Assembly (NCBI GenBank): GCA_913060505.1
Contig: CAJXRQ010000010.1
Coordinates: forward strand, 37,564 to 101,563
Direction of reading: 5' to 3'
Source of the DNA: an uncultured Desulfovibrio sp.
Lineage (GTDB): Bacteria; Desulfobacterota; Desulfovibrionia; Desulfovibrionales; Desulfovibrionaceae
DNA length: 64,000 bases
Numbering within the stretch: the first letter of the stretch is position 1; each line of letters starts with the position of its first letter. Shown here in pieces: positions 49,449 through 57,815 of the stretch. The notes under the pieces were generated by a model that was not told the origin of the DNA, did no database searches, and saw only the letters and a list, made by a program, of their open reading frames with translations. The position numbers were made by a program, and so were the translations under genes.

Positions 49449-50696
49449 TTAAGTAGACTGGCGGTTCGCTGCCAATCCGCATAATATCATCAGAACTGCT
49501 GCGACTGTCAGCAGTGCCATGCTGCCCTGCCAGTTGTGCGCAAGCTCGTGGAGGTATCCAATGGCAAAGGGGCTGAAGGAAGCTACAATATAGCCGGCGG
49601 ATTGGACAACTGTGGACATGGCCCGATTTTCGTTCAGGTCTTTTGCGCGGTGCATGATCAAGCTGAAAATGACCGTGAATCCTCCTCCTGAGCCAATGCC
49701 GCCGCAGATGATCCATGGGAACCACAGGTTTGGCGCAAACCAGAAACCCATGACTGTTGCGGTCCATGAGATGGTTACCACCAGAAACAGGCCGTTGTTG
49801 GAAAGCCGCTGTGTTCCCGCAAGAAGAGGAATGCCGAAGCAGCCGAGAAGTCCCATGAGCTGAAAGAGCGAAGCCACCATTCCCGCTGTGGCATCAGACA
49901 TTTGAAGCGTTTGTTCGAGGTATACCGGCAGCCATGCTGTGATGCCGTAGAAAAGGAACGTGTGTGCCGCAAATGCTGCGGAAAGTATCCAGACCAGAGG
50001 CTGTTTCAGAACCGAAGGGGACGCACTGTTCCGTTGCTTCTTTTTCTCTGCTGCTTGCGGTGCTTCATTCTTTTGCTTTCGGAGTATGGCGGCTATCCAC
50101 AAGGCAATAGCAGCAAAAGCCAGCAAAGCCGGTGAAGCCAGTGCAATGCGCCATCCGAGTGTATGGGATATGGGAGCGGTTAGGGCCATGGTCCCCATGG
50201 AACCGCACGACATGCCGGACACATACAGTCCGGTCATTGCATTGATCCTGTTCGGGAATTCCCGGCCAATGACCAAAAGTCCAGCGATATTGCCAGCTGT
50301 CAGGGCTATGCCGATGATGACAGTTCCGAAAACAACGCCGCCTATGGTTCCCTCGGCCCGAAGTATTGAACCCAATGCAATGCCCAGCAGTGTCAGAAAG
50401 ATGGAAGTCTCCAGCCGCAGATGCTTCATGAGATAGCCGATGAGCGGCGTCAGCAGTCCGAAGCAGAGAACGGGAATGGAGGTCAGGAATCCGGCGAAAC
50501 CTCCACCGATATCGAACAGGTTTCGGATGTCCTGAATGATGGGGGGCAAGGAGGTCAGTGGTGCCCGAAGGTTCAGGGACAAGGCAAAAAAAGCCAGTAT
50601 GAGAAGTAGGTATCCCCGTTGGTTCTTTCGTGCTGTCTTGTCGTTTTGCTCCACTTTAGGCTTTTGTGAAGGTGCGTTGTCGGCGTTGTTTGTCAT
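49449..50696 (-). CDS. CynX/NimT-family MFS permease
   Basis: 415 residues, twelve predicted helices. The N-terminus LILAFFALSLNLRAPLTSLPPIIQDIR is the hallmark of the cyanate/2-nitroimidazole (CynX/NimT) group, followed by LLTPLIGYLMKHLRLE and, in the second half, SDATAGMVASLFQLMGLLGCFGIPLL. Substrates of this group are poorly known; cyanate, nitroimidazoles and small acids are reported for named members. Stands alone. The region upstream holds a large hairpin, not an obvious promoter. Ribosome site weak. Confidence 0.85.
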   Translation of the reverse strand: MTNNADNAPSQKPKVEQNDKTARKNQRGYLLLILAFFALSLNLRAPLTSLPPIIQDIRNLFDIGGGFAGFLTSIPVLCFGLLTPLIGYLMKHLRLETSIFLTLLGIALGSILRAEGTIGGVVFGTVIIGIALTAGNIAGLLVIGREFPNRINAMTGLYVSGMSCGSMGTMALTAPISHTLGWRIALASPALLAFAAIALWIAAILRKQKNEAPQAAEKKKQRNSASPSVLKQPLVWILSAAFAAHTFLFYGITAWLPVYLEQTLQMSDATAGMVASLFQLMGLLGCFGIPLLAGTQRLSNNGLFLVVTISWTATVMGFWFAPNLWFPWIICGGIGSGGGFTVIFSLIMHRAKDLNENRAMSTVVQSAGYIVASFSPFAIGYLHELAHNWQGSMALLTVAAVLMILCGLAANRQST

Positions 50697-51009
50697 TTGT
50701 CAGTTTTCCTATTCAAAAAAGCGCAACAGCCGGCAGGAGTACTCCTGGAATGAGCTTTTCGTGCCTTGTCGCTTGTGTTTTATGGTAAATCGGGCGGAAA
50801 ATTGCGAAAACATGAGCAGAGCCTTCCAAAGAACCTCTTTGGAAGGCTCTGCTCATGTTGCGTTTTTTTCTCATTGGCAGAATCCGGTTTCCGGCTTGAA
50901 GAAAACCGGAGAAAAGGGGATGGCCAAGGGCATAAAAGCGTTAAATCGCCTGTCTGTAAAGTGGTTGGAATGTTTCTTTAGGAAAAAGTTCGTGAGTGTA
51001 TGGAGAAGG
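50697..51009. other. intergenic region with a 24-bp inverted repeat
   Basis: 313 bases between the MFS gene start and the IclR gene end, both on the minus strand. Apart from the hairpin at 50809-50859 I see no gene; the ORFs in it have no ribosome site. The promoter of the MFS gene should be within the left 110 bases. Confidence 0.5.
50809..50859. terminator. perfect 24-bp inverted repeat, terminator-like
   Basis: AACATGAGCAGAGCCTTCCA plus AAGA, a 3-base loop ACC, and the exact reverse complement, then GCGTTTTTTTC on the plus strand. It lies about 150 bases 3' of the IclR gene (minus strand), whose terminator it may be, but the better T-tract is on the plus strand, where no gene precedes it. 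Confidence 0.65.
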
Positions 51010-51786
51010 TTATAGCTGTGCCCTGATCATGCCCGCTGTTTCAAGGACAATGGGGGCCAGTTCGGCCTCGGCGCGTTCGCGAGGCCATTCAGTGATTTTA
51101 GCAGAAATATATACCGCCGCTCTTGGTGCGTCGTGTGCATCGATAATCGGCGCGGAAACGGCAATTTCTCCGATGAGCTGCTCCTGTTCGGATATACAGA
51201 ATCCCTTTTCCCGGACTTTTGCCACTTCCTGCATGTTTTCTTCTATGCCGGTAATTGTATGCGGTGTGATGGAAGAGCGGTCGGAGTTTTCCAGTATGCG
51301 CCGCACTGCTGTGTCATCAAGGCAGGAAAGTAAAGCCCGGCCGCCGCAGAACGCCGGAACGCGCCTGCCCGGAAGCGTGCCTTCCAGGAGGAGTAGCCGC
51401 TGGGGGAGGCGGATCAGGTAAATAATTGATGTGTCGTAAAGAGTGCCAAGATAGACCGAATTGCCTGTCCTTTCCCGGGCATCCAGCAGGAACGGCGTTG
51501 CCACTTCTACCAGACGTTCGCCTCTGAGAAAATTGTAGCCGAGGCTCATCACTTTGGGTGTGAGGCGAAACCGTTTCGTGTCCGCGTCCTTGGCCAGATA
51601 TCCCAAAGATTCCCAAGTGTGCAGGAAGCGTTGCACAGCACTTTTGTTCAGTCCTGTCAATGACACAAGATCGTTCAGCCCAAGGCGGCGATGGCCTTCG
51701 TCAAAAGCTTCCAGGATGCGGATTCCCTTTTCAAGCGATGCCACGAACAGCGGGTTCTCTCGTTTTGTCATTTTATTATTCGCCAT
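51010..51786 (-). CDS. IclR-family transcriptional regulator (TRAP/dipeptidase operon)
   Basis: 258 residues. Winged helix-turn-helix about 15-75 (LGLNDLVSLTGLNKSAVQRFLHTW) and IclR effector domain (GNSVYLGTLYDTSIIYLIRL, RRVPAFCGGRALLSCL, GFCISEQEQLIGEIAVSAPI). Divergent from the TRAP transporter-dipeptidase operon with about 530 bases between, including a promoter-like TTGACA and the palindrome TTACA-A-TGTAA. Probably controls that operon. Ribosome site at the chosen ATG is weak. Confidence 0.9.
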   Translation of the reverse strand: MANNKMTKRENPLFVASLEKGIRILEAFDEGHRRLGLNDLVSLTGLNKSAVQRFLHTWESLGYLAKDADTKRFRLTPKVMSLGYNFLRGERLVEVATPFLLDARERTGNSVYLGTLYDTSIIYLIRLPQRLLLLEGTLPGRRVPAFCGGRALLSCLDDTAVRRILENSDRSSITPHTITGIEENMQEVAKVREKGFCISEQEQLIGEIAVSAPIIDAHDAPRAAVYISAKITEWPRERAEAELAPIVLETAGMIRAQL

Positions 51787-52316
51787 ACTCAGGGAATACC
51801 TTGTCTTTTCAATTCAGTCCAATTTCTTTTTTGCAATTGGTAAGGGTATTTTCTCTTTAAGAATATACATCTGTATTCACTTTTTTGTGAAAGTGTTTCT
51901 TGATTCTAGCTTTTTTGTGCTTCGATTTTACTGTTTTTTGTCAATTTCGGCCTTGACAGTGTGGGGTCTCGGGGGTAGCTTGTATTACAATGTAAGATAT
52001 TGCAATGCGATTTTTTTGATTAAAAAATAAATACCAGAAATTTTGGAAAACGAAAAGAGAAAGCGTAAAAGAATGAGATTCGGCATTGAATTATTGCTGC
52101 AGACTGAGTGGAACTTCGAGGAGTAATCGTCTTTCGGGAGAATGGATTTGTCTTGAGTCCGTGTGCCTTCCGGGGAAGATTTCAGCCGAGTAGAAAAAGG
52201 ATTGTTTGTCTTGTGGGCCGGGAAAGGAGCGTCCCATCCGCAAGTCTGGTCAAATAAGCATGCACATGGGTGCCTGCCTTTGCTGTAACAACCCTCAACT
52301 TCCCAAAGGGGACACC
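51787..52316. other. divergent regulatory region between iclR and the TRAP operon
   Basis: 530 bases, AT-rich on the left. Contains TTGACA (51953-51958) with TAGCTT 17 bases later, a plausible sigma-70 promoter for the TRAP operon, and small palindromes just after it. The leader of the TRAP transcript would be about 330 bases, long enough for extra control, but I recognise no riboswitch. Confidence 0.45.
51985..51995. promoter_or_regulatory. palindrome TTACA-A-TGTAA near the TRAP operon promoter
   Basis: Perfect 5-bp arms around one base, immediately downstream of the candidate -10 element; ATTGCAAT follows at about 51999. A candidate IclR operator (inference). Confidence 0.4.
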
Positions 52317-53339
52317 ATGAAGCGTTTTACTGTGTTTGTGTGTCTGGCGTTGATGTTGACGTTGGCTGTTCCTGCCAGCGTTCTGGCCTCCACTTCCATC
52401 AAAATGAGCTACAACGGACCGCCGAGCGACAAGGACAATGCCGTTCATTACTTTGCCGTCACCTTCAAGAAGCTCGTGGAAGAAGCCACAGGCAAGGATA
52501 TTGAAATCAATTTGTTCCCCAACAGCCAGCTCGGCAACGAGGAACAGCGCATGGAACAGGTTATGAGCGGCCCCATGATCAACGTCGCTTCGTATGGCGG
52601 TTTGCAGACCGTGTTCCCGGAAATGTTTGCCACGAACATCCCGTTCCTTTTTGACAGCTACAAAGCCGCCCATTCCTTTTTTGACCAAAGCAGCTTCATG
52701 GACAAAGCCCGCAAGACCCTGCGTGAACGCACCGGTATCGAACTGCTGGAAGTCGTTGAAGAGGGCGGTTTCCTGGCCTTTACCTGCAACAAACCCATCC
52801 ATGCTCCTGCAGACTTCAAGGGACTCAAATACCGGGCCATGGATGCAAGCCAGGTCGCCATGTATGAAGCATTCGGCGCCTCCGGTACTCCCATCCCGTG
52901 GACCGAAGTTTATCTTGCACTCAAGACCGGCGTTGCCGATGGTCAGATGAACCCGCCGACCTATATCATCATGGGTAGCCTCTATGAGGTGCAGAAGCAC
53001 ATTACCTTGGCCAACGTTCAGTATTCCGACCAGTTCCTGCTGATGAACGGTGATTTCCTTTCTTCTCTCAGTCCCAAGCTGCAGGCCGCCTTGAAGGCCG
53101 CAGCCCATGAAGCCAACGTGAAGACTCGCGGGTTTGTCGAATCCCAGGTGCAGGACCGCGTCAAATTCCTTGAAAGCAAGGGGATGACCAGCTACGTGCC
53201 CACCGCGGAAGAAGCTGCACAGTTCAAGAAGCTCGGCAGCCCTTCCTACGTCAACTGGCTCAAGGACCAAATCGATCCTTCCTGGATTGATCTCGCCATC
53301 ACGGATGCCAAAACGGCCAACGCCGCGGGAGCCAAGTAA
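52317..53339 (+). CDS. TRAP transporter solute-binding protein (DctP family)
   Basis: 340 residues from ATG 52317 (AAAGGGG upstream), which begins a good signal peptide MKRFTVFVCLALMLTLAVPASVLA; the track start is 111 bases earlier. DctP features: SYNGPPSDKDNAVHYFAVTFKKLVEEATGKDIEINLFPNSQLG, KYRAMDASQVAMYEAFGASGTPIPWTEVYLALKTGVADGQMNP with the carboxylate-binding Arg region. It captures a substrate in the periplasm for the DctQM membrane proteins encoded next. Carboxylated ligands are usual; the linked dipeptidase suggests a D-amino-acid dipeptide or product here. Confidence 0.92.
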   Translation: MKRFTVFVCLALMLTLAVPASVLASTSIKMSYNGPPSDKDNAVHYFAVTFKKLVEEATGKDIEINLFPNSQLGNEEQRMEQVMSGPMINVASYGGLQTVFPEMFATNIPFLFDSYKAAHSFFDQSSFMDKARKTLRERTGIELLEVVEEGGFLAFTCNKPIHAPADFKGLKYRAMDASQVAMYEAFGASGTPIPWTEVYLALKTGVADGQMNPPTYIIMGSLYEVQKHITLANVQYSDQFLLMNGDFLSSLSPKLQAALKAAAHEANVKTRGFVESQVQDRVKFLESKGMTSYVPTAEEAAQFKKLGSPSYVNWLKDQIDPSWIDLAITDAKTANAAGAK

Positions 53340-53341
53340 TC

Positions 53342-53848
53342 ATGCAATCCGTCACTCGCTTTTGTAAAAAAGCTTCTGACATTCTGGAGCGCCTTTGTTT
53401 AATAGGGGCAGGGGCGCTCCTTGTCATCAACCTGCTGGATGTCATGCTCGGCGTGTTCGCGCGGTTTTACCGTCCTCCCATGTGGACCACCGATCTTGCC
53501 CGAATCACGCTGGTCTGGATGGTCATGCTGGCCGGAGCCCCAGCGCTCAAGCGCGGCGAGCACATGGCCATTCGCATCATCGTGGACAGACTCCCCAGAG
53601 TTCCGCAGAAGATTGTCGCCGTACTCAGGCGCCTTGTCTTTGCGGGGATTCTCATTTTCATGGTCGTGTACGGCTACAACTATGCCTATAAACTGCGCCT
53701 GTTTACCATCATGACGCTGGGCATCAAAAAGAACATTCCCCTGATGTCCATTCCGGTGGGCATGGCACTCATGCTGATCCAGTATTCGCTGCAACAGTTC
53801 ATTCCGTTTGACGGGAAGGATGAATCCGCCGGGGAGGACGCATCATGA
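53342..53848 (+). CDS. TRAP transporter small membrane subunit (DctQ family)
   Basis: 168 residues with four predicted membrane helices (LIGAGALLVINLLDVMLGVFARFY; LARITLVWMVMLAGAPALKRGEHMAI; the latter contains the conserved RGEHMAI motif). It supports the large permease. Two bases after the binding protein gene and in ATGA overlap with dctM. Confidence 0.92.
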   Translation: MQSVTRFCKKASDILERLCLIGAGALLVINLLDVMLGVFARFYRPPMWTTDLARITLVWMVMLAGAPALKRGEHMAIRIIVDRLPRVPQKIVAVLRRLVFAGILIFMVVYGYNYAYKLRLFTIMTLGIKKNIPLMSIPVGMALMLIQYSLQQFIPFDGKDESAGEDAS

Positions 53849-55128
53849 GTTTTGTACTTCTTACAGTCTTTTTTATTTCGCTCATATGCGGACTGCCGCT
53901 TTTTGCCGCCATGTTGGCAACAGCCATCAGCGGATTCGCCTTCATTGGAGATTATTCGCAGTTTCGGCTGATGATTCAGCAATTCTACGGTGGCATGGAG
54001 CCGTTCTCGCTTTTGGCCATCCCCTATTTCATCCTTGTGGGTGAATTGATGGGCAGCGCAGGACTGACGACTCGCCTGCTCCGTTTTGCCGAGGCCTTGG
54101 TAGGACACCTCAAAGGCGGGTTGGGGTACGTCACGGTCGTGGCCAGCATTATTTTTGCCGGCGTCAACGGTTCCGCCGCTGCCGATGCCTCGGCTGTCGG
54201 TTCCATCATGATCCCGGCAATGAAGAAGGGAGGGTATCCCGCGTCCTATGCCGCAGGGCTTACTGCCGGGAGTTCACTCATCGGTCCGATCATCCCACCC
54301 AGCATTTTCATGATCCTGTTCGGCGCCATGACCAAAACCAATGTCGGAGCGCTGTTTATGGCCGGCGTGTTGCCAGGGCTGCTTCTTGGTATCGCCTTCA
54401 TGGTTATGCATCGGGTCAGTGCTAGCAAACTGAATTTGCCCATCGTCAATGCGGGATTTTCCTTCTCCGAACTGATCGGGGCCACGGGGGGAGCCATTGC
54501 CTCGCTGATCGCGCCCGGCATCATCATCGGCGGGATTCTCTTTGGCTTCATGACGCCGACGGAATCCGGGGCTGTCGCCAGTCTTTATGTTCTTGTTGTC
54601 GGTTTTTTGTGGACCCGGCAATTGACATGGAAGCGCATCGCCAGAGCCATTGCCAGCACTGTGCGGTTGACCAGTGTCATTTTCGTGGTCATCGGCGCGG
54701 CAACCATTGTCGGCTGGATTCTGTCTTCCGAACAGGTGCCCCAAAAGCTGGCTCCCATTGTTTTGGAGTACGCCAAAACGCCGTCCATGGTGCTGCTTTT
54801 CATGAGCCTGATCATTTTCGTGGTGGGCATGTTCATGGAAGAGATCGCCGCATTGGTCCTCCTGACGCCGGTGTTTGCACCGCTCGCCGTGGCCGCGGGG
54901 ATTGATCCGCTTCACTTCGGCATTGTCATGACGCTGAACATCACCATTGCGTTGATCACGCCACCCATGGGAGCCTGCGTTTATATCGTGTCCTCCATCG
55001 GTTCCGTGCCGCTGGAAAAGATGTTCAAGCATATATGGCCGTTTGTTCTGGTCGCCATTTTGTGCCAGCTCGTATTGATTTTCTGCCCTTCGGTTTCGCT
55101 CTTTTTGCCGCATTTGTTGGGATATTGA
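53845..55128 (+). CDS. TRAP transporter large permease subunit (DctM family)
   Basis: 427 residues, about twelve helices. Conserved DctM segments: ALLAIPYFILVGELMGSAGLTTRLLRFAEALVGHLKGGLGYVTVVASIIFAGVNGSAAADASAVGSIMIPAMKKGGYP, IGPIIPPSIFMILFG and TPTESGAVASLY. It is the Na+- or H+-coupled translocation channel. Its start codon overlaps the dctQ stop codon (ATGA). Confidence 0.93.
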   Translation: MSFVLLTVFFISLICGLPLFAAMLATAISGFAFIGDYSQFRLMIQQFYGGMEPFSLLAIPYFILVGELMGSAGLTTRLLRFAEALVGHLKGGLGYVTVVASIIFAGVNGSAAADASAVGSIMIPAMKKGGYPASYAAGLTAGSSLIGPIIPPSIFMILFGAMTKTNVGALFMAGVLPGLLLGIAFMVMHRVSASKLNLPIVNAGFSFSELIGATGGAIASLIAPGIIIGGILFGFMTPTESGAVASLYVLVVGFLWTRQLTWKRIARAIASTVRLTSVIFVVIGAATIVGWILSSEQVPQKLAPIVLEYAKTPSMVLLFMSLIIFVVGMFMEEIAALVLLTPVFAPLAVAAGIDPLHFGIVMTLNITIALITPPMGACVYIVSSIGSVPLEKMFKHIWPFVLVAILCQLVLIFCPSVSLFLPHLLGY

Positions 55129-55194
55129 TCCTGATCCGGCATGACTGCGAATGTGAAGAATGTAGAATCCATTGAGTTTATATTGGAGATACTG

Positions 55195-55995
55195 ATGAAA
55201 TTGCCGATTGACCTGCCACCCATTCCCGGGCTGGTGTCGCCTTCGTGGGAAACCGTGTTTGGCGTGGAAATCCGCGAGAACGACGAGAATCTTGTGCCCT
55301 TGTCGCTTGCTGAAAACACGATTCTGGTACGGCCTGCGTATTACAGCGCGGGCATAGAGCGCGCCCTGCCCGAATGTTACGCGCGAGACTCCATCCGGCA
55401 ACGATTGCTGGAGGCCAACGCGCTGCTCCCCAAAGGCTTGCGTCTGGTTATTCTGGATAGCTGGCGCAGCAAGGAAACCCAGGTTGCGCTATTCAAACTT
55501 TGCGCTGCCGCGCTGACAAAGGCCTATCCGGACAGGAGTGCACCGGAAATCAAGGAAATGACCGAGGAATTCGTGGCGCCTCCCTGCATGGAAAAGAGTC
55601 GTCCTTCTCCCCACGCAACGGGCGGGGCCGTGGATTTGACTATCGCCACCATTGACGGCGTTCCGCTCTTTTTTGGCGCTCCCTTCGACTATCCCGGGCC
55701 GATTTCCTACACCCGCTACTTTGAGGAACGGCTTGAGCAGGGCGACCTCCTCAGCGAAAAGGAAACGATTGCTCTTGGTAACCGACGGTTGCTTTATGAC
55801 GTCATGACGCGCGCCGGGTTCGTGAACTACCACGGGGAATGGTGGCATTATGAATATGGCACACAGCGTTGGGCCTATGTGGAGAACAAACCTTTCGGCG
55901 TCTTTGGCCCAAGGGAAGTTGTTCTTGATTCCTTCTCGGTATTCAATCCCTCAAGTGCTTCCGAACTGACGGCTCTGGTTACCGCCGGAGGTTGA
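55195..55995 (+). CDS. D-alanyl-D-alanine dipeptidase (VanX/DdpX family)
   Basis: 266 residues from ATG 55195 (GGAG upstream); the track ORF begins 54 bases earlier. Zinc-site motifs of VanX are present: SPHATGGAVDLTI (SxHxxGxAxD: His and Asp ligands) and HGEWWHYEYG (catalytic Glu and third His), plus LDSWRS with the Arg equivalent to VanX Arg71. No signal peptide, so cytoplasmic hydrolysis of D-Ala-D-Ala to D-alanine. As the last gene of a TRAP operon it is analogous to E. coli DdpX with the Ddp dipeptide importer, suggesting nutrient use rather than vancomycin resistance (no vanH/vanA nearby). Confidence 0.9.
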   Translation: MKLPIDLPPIPGLVSPSWETVFGVEIRENDENLVPLSLAENTILVRPAYYSAGIERALPECYARDSIRQRLLEANALLPKGLRLVILDSWRSKETQVALFKLCAAALTKAYPDRSAPEIKEMTEEFVAPPCMEKSRPSPHATGGAVDLTIATIDGVPLFFGAPFDYPGPISYTRYFEERLEQGDLLSEKETIALGNRRLLYDVMTRAGFVNYHGEWWHYEYGTQRWAYVENKPFGVFGPREVVLDSFSVFNPSSASELTALVTAGG

Positions 55996-56028
55996 CAACT
56001 GCTCGTTTACTCACCGAAAAAAAATATA

Positions 56029-56064
56029 GCCCCCGCACGGCCGAAATGGTGTGCGGGGGCTTTT
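56029..56064. terminator. bidirectional intrinsic terminator
   Basis: GCCCCCGCAC / GTGCGGGGGC, 10-bp perfect stem with a 12-base loop. TTTTG follows on the plus strand and TATATTTTTTTT on the minus strand. Serves the dipeptidase gene and the convergent fruA gene. Confidence 0.85.
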
Positions 56065-56075
56065 GATTAGTGCGG

Positions 56076-57803
56076 TTATGCCGCTTCTTCTTTTTGCAGG
56101 GGGCGCTTGACGACAAAGAGTGCTCCGGCGGTGACAAGCGTGCCGACAACGATGGATAAGGCGTACATGGGCAGGCCGGTGATGGCGTTGGGAATGGGCA
56201 GGACGAAGATGCCACCGTGGGGGACCATGGACGCGCAGCCCATGGCCATGGACATGGCGCCGGTAACTGCCGAGCCGATCATTATGCAGGGGATGACACG
56301 GAAAGGATCGCGTGCCGCAAAGGGAATCGCTCCTTCCGTGATGAATGAAATGCCCAGCACAAAGGCTGCCTTGCTGGCCTCATGTTCATCGTCGGTAAAC
56401 CGGTTTTTGAAGAGCGTCGCAGCCAGTGCCAGCCCCAAAGGAGGCGTCATGCCCGCCGCCATGACCGCGGCCATGGGGGTATATATCTGCGCGGATATAA
56501 GGCCGACCCCGAACGTGTAGGCCGCCTTGTTGACTGGTCCTCCCATGTCAAAGGCCATCATGGCTCCCAGGATAAGCCCCAGTACAAGAGCTGAGGAATC
56601 CTGCATGGTTTTGAGCCATTCGGACATGGATGTGAGCACGTATTTTACAGGCGGACCGACTACATAGATCATAAGCAGTCCCACAATGAGGGTGGACAGG
56701 AACGGCAGGATAAGTATCGGTTTCAAGCCCTGAAGGTTCTGTGGCAGTTTGATCGAGTCATTGAGGAATTTTGTCAGGTAGCCGGCAATGAAACCCGCCA
56801 CGATGCCTCCGAGAAATCCCGCTTCAACCTGGGTTGCCATGAGGCCCCCAACAAGGCCGGGGGTGATGCCCGGACGTTGTGCGATGGAAAAGGAAATGTA
56901 CCCGGCAAGTACCGGAACGAACAGGGAAAACGCACCGGCGCCGCCAATTTGCTTTAGTGCCCAGCCGAATGTGCCCGTTGCGTCCCCGGCATAGATGCCG
57001 CCAAAAGCAAAGGCCAGCGCGATGAGCAGACCGCCTGCCACGACCACGGGGAGCATGTAGGAAACCCCGGTCATAAGGTGGAGATATGGACCGGTCCTTC
57101 CGGCTGAGCGTTCCTTCTTTATATCCGAAACCTGATCGATCAGTTCCTTTTTGGAGAACGGCGCAGCCACAAGCGCGGACTTGATGGCCTGTTCTCCGTT
57201 GTGCAGGGCGGCTTTGGTGGTGGTTTCGTAGAGCGGCTTACCCATAAAACGGGTCGTGTCCACAAAGGCGTCCGCGGCAATCACGACGGCATCGGCCCGG
57301 GCTATATCTTCGTCGGTGAGCATGTTCTTTGCGCCCACGGAGCCTTGAGTCTCAATCTTCATTTCATGGCCCATTGCCTCGCCTGCTTTTCGCAAGGCTT
57401 CGGCGGCCATGAACGTATGCGCGATACCCGTCGGGCAGGAGGTCACGCCGATGATGTATTTTTGTCCTTCGCTGTCCATTGCGGCCTGCGTCATACCTTC
57501 TGCCTCGGCCAGAGCTGCGGTGATGACTTCCCTGGTGTTCCGAACGGCTTCGCTGGTGGATACGGCATACAGGGGTTTGCCCTGGAACCGGACCGGGTCC
57601 ACGTGAATGTCGGCGGCCATGATGATCACGTCGGCCGCGTTGATGGTTTCCTGGGAAAGAACGTCCCTGGCCCCCTCGGCTCCCTGGGTTTCCACTTCCA
57701 CTTCATGGCCCATGGATGCTCCTACCTTTTTCAGGGCCTCTGCGGCCATGATGGTGTGAGCCACTCCGGTGGGGCAAGCGGTAACTGCAACAATTTTCGA
57801 CAT
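56076..57803 (-). CDS. fruA: fructose PTS permease, EIIB'-EIIB-EIIC (FruA)
   Basis: 575 residues. Two N-terminal EIIB-fructose domains, each with the phospho-Cys motif: VTACPTGVAHT (Cys10) and VTSCPTGIAHT (Cys123), as in E. coli FruA. A membrane EIIC domain begins at about residue 240 (LMTGVSYMLPVVVAGGLLIALAFAFGG) with AQRPGITPGLVGG and GFLGGIVAGFIAGY typical of FruA. Takes up fructose as fructose 1-phosphate. 12 bases after fruK; third gene of fruBKA. Confidence 0.95.
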   Translation of the reverse strand: MSKIVAVTACPTGVAHTIMAAEALKKVGASMGHEVEVETQGAEGARDVLSQETINAADVIIMAADIHVDPVRFQGKPLYAVSTSEAVRNTREVITAALAEAEGMTQAAMDSEGQKYIIGVTSCPTGIAHTFMAAEALRKAGEAMGHEMKIETQGSVGAKNMLTDEDIARADAVVIAADAFVDTTRFMGKPLYETTTKAALHNGEQAIKSALVAAPFSKKELIDQVSDIKKERSAGRTGPYLHLMTGVSYMLPVVVAGGLLIALAFAFGGIYAGDATGTFGWALKQIGGAGAFSLFVPVLAGYISFSIAQRPGITPGLVGGLMATQVEAGFLGGIVAGFIAGYLTKFLNDSIKLPQNLQGLKPILILPFLSTLIVGLLMIYVVGPPVKYVLTSMSEWLKTMQDSSALVLGLILGAMMAFDMGGPVNKAAYTFGVGLISAQIYTPMAAVMAAGMTPPLGLALAATLFKNRFTDDEHEASKAAFVLGISFITEGAIPFAARDPFRVIPCIMIGSAVTGAMSMAMGCASMVPHGGIFVLPIPNAITGLPMYALSIVVGTLVTAGALFVVKRPLQKEEAA

Positions 57804-57815
57804 GTCAATACCCCC

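Noticed and set aside
54274-55401. 375-residue minus-strand ORF opposite dctM and the dipeptidase gene
   Set aside because: Shadow; amino-acid composition (His, Gln, Asn, Arg) is typical of reverse-strand reading, and it crosses two real genes.
55195-55995. VanX-like gene as part of a vancomycin-resistance cluster
   Set aside because: No vanH, vanA/B, vanR or vanS homologues in the window; the operon partners are TRAP transporter genes in a Gram-negative background.
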